Below, piece by piece: positions 6,091 to 6,419 of a stretch of 6,419 nt of DNA (its first letter is position 1; each line of letters begins with the position of its first letter). A program made the translations under genes and the position numbers. This stretch comes from Desulfobacterales bacterium (GTDB taxonomy: Bacteria > Desulfobacterota > Desulfobacteria > Desulfobacterales > Desulfosalsimonadaceae), in assembly GCA_007135795.1 (NCBI GenBank), contig SLIE01000526.1, positions 1 through 6,419 of the forward strand. Direction: 5' to 3'. Below the pieces are notes generated by a model. It searched no databases. It worked only from the letters and a program-made list of their open reading frames with translations, and was not told the DNA's origin.

Positions 6091-6419
6091 GGTATTGCGG
6101 TCTTTAAGTCCTGATAGTGTGGAGGCAATGGTATATATTTGCGGGATGTTTTTTCATTGCCGATACTGTTAATGCATACTATAATAATGTGTAAATTGAA
6201 AATCGTCTTTTAACTTTGCGAGTTTAATTTAAAAATCGAAATACTGACGTAAAATCGACGTTAAACCACCTGTGACGGAATGATATGGTTGATTTGCAAT
6301 GAATGACGTCAAGCCTTCCGACGAGTAATCATATTAATTGATATTAAATCATTATGCTTGACATGACAATGTGAAAATATTATTCTCGCAAGATTCATTT
6401 TACCATGGTGGTAATATAC
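6091..6419. other. AT-rich non-coding region: rlmN leader and the start of a rightward transcription unit
   Basis: No convincing gene on either strand across 329 nt; the few ATG-led frames are very short. The part nearest rlmN should hold its leftward promoter. On the - strand a TATAGT (+ strand ACTATA, 6178-6183) could serve as a -10 box, but no good -35 lies at proper spacing. Further right are three GACGT words: 6246-6250, 6257-6261 (an 11-bp step, with GACGT-N-AAA or GACGTAAAA-like flanks) and 6305-6309, the last inside the perfect palindrome TGACGTCA (6304-6311). AAAATCG recurs at 6199, 6232 and 6251 without regular spacing. A rightward promoter candidate is listed separately. Confidence 0.6.
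6358..6386 (+). promoter_or_regulatory. Candidate sigma70 promoter reading out of the right edge
   Basis: A perfect -35 TTGACA (6358-6363) is followed after 17 nt by TATTCT (6381-6386), a 4-of-6 match to TATAAT, in AT-rich surroundings. A start site near 6393 would place the inverted repeat TTACC (6400-6404) / GGTAA (6410-6414), which contains ACCATGGT, just downstream, where an operator could sit. The gene it would serve is outside the window, so direction and use are inferred. Confidence 0.4.

Noticed and set aside
6184..6210. rlmN promoter built from TTTTCA and TATAGT on the - strand
   Set aside because: The spacing between the two boxes is only 13 nt, too short for a sigma70 promoter, so no specific rlmN promoter is called.
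1..6419. CRISPR arrays, tRNA or rRNA genes, toxin-antitoxin pairs, phage genes
   Set aside because: No regularly spaced repeats, cloverleaf-like or rRNA sequence, or small paired genes with suitable features were seen on either strand.

Overview
The window looks like ordinary chromosome from a Gram-negative bacterium with roughly balanced base composition. By family resemblance and the style of the intergenic repeat I would guess a Desulfobacterota (deltaproteobacterial sulfate-reducer type) host. That assignment is inference from memory; no rRNA or other marker that fixes taxonomy is present.

Layout. Left part, + strand (43-2878): a two-gene membrane operon, a DUF58 protein followed with an 8-nt overlap by a TgpA-type membrane transglutaminase (N-terminal membrane domain, periplasmic Cys-His-Asp transglutaminase core, C-terminal membrane helix and DUF4129-like tail). 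These are normally the second and third genes of a MoxR ATPase / DUF58 / TgpA set, so a MoxR gene probably lies just left of the window. Middle (2879-3152): a 274-nt gap mostly filled by a compact nested inverted repeat of about 140 nt (2980-3120), resembling a MITE or a dispersed palindromic repeat. Next, + strand (3153-4307): a stand-alone radical SAM/SPASM enzyme of unknown substrate, which I start at a TTG with a strong ribosome binding site.

Right part, - strand: rlmN (5038-6090, 23S rRNA/tRNA A2503/A37 C2-methyltransferase) and, 73 nt downstream of it, a 203-residue protein of unknown function (4353-4964, GTG start). The latter converges on the radical SAM gene across a 45-nt gap holding a small hairpin. 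From 6091 to the end there is AT-rich non-coding DNA containing the rlmN leader and a good sigma70-like promoter that reads rightwards out of the window.

Functionally the DUF58 and TgpA proteins belong together at the cytoplasmic membrane. The radical SAM enzyme and the rlmN pair appear independent. I see no clearly novel multi-gene system. The best leads are the 140-nt palindromic element, the orphan radical SAM/SPASM protein, and the uncharacterised partner of rlmN.
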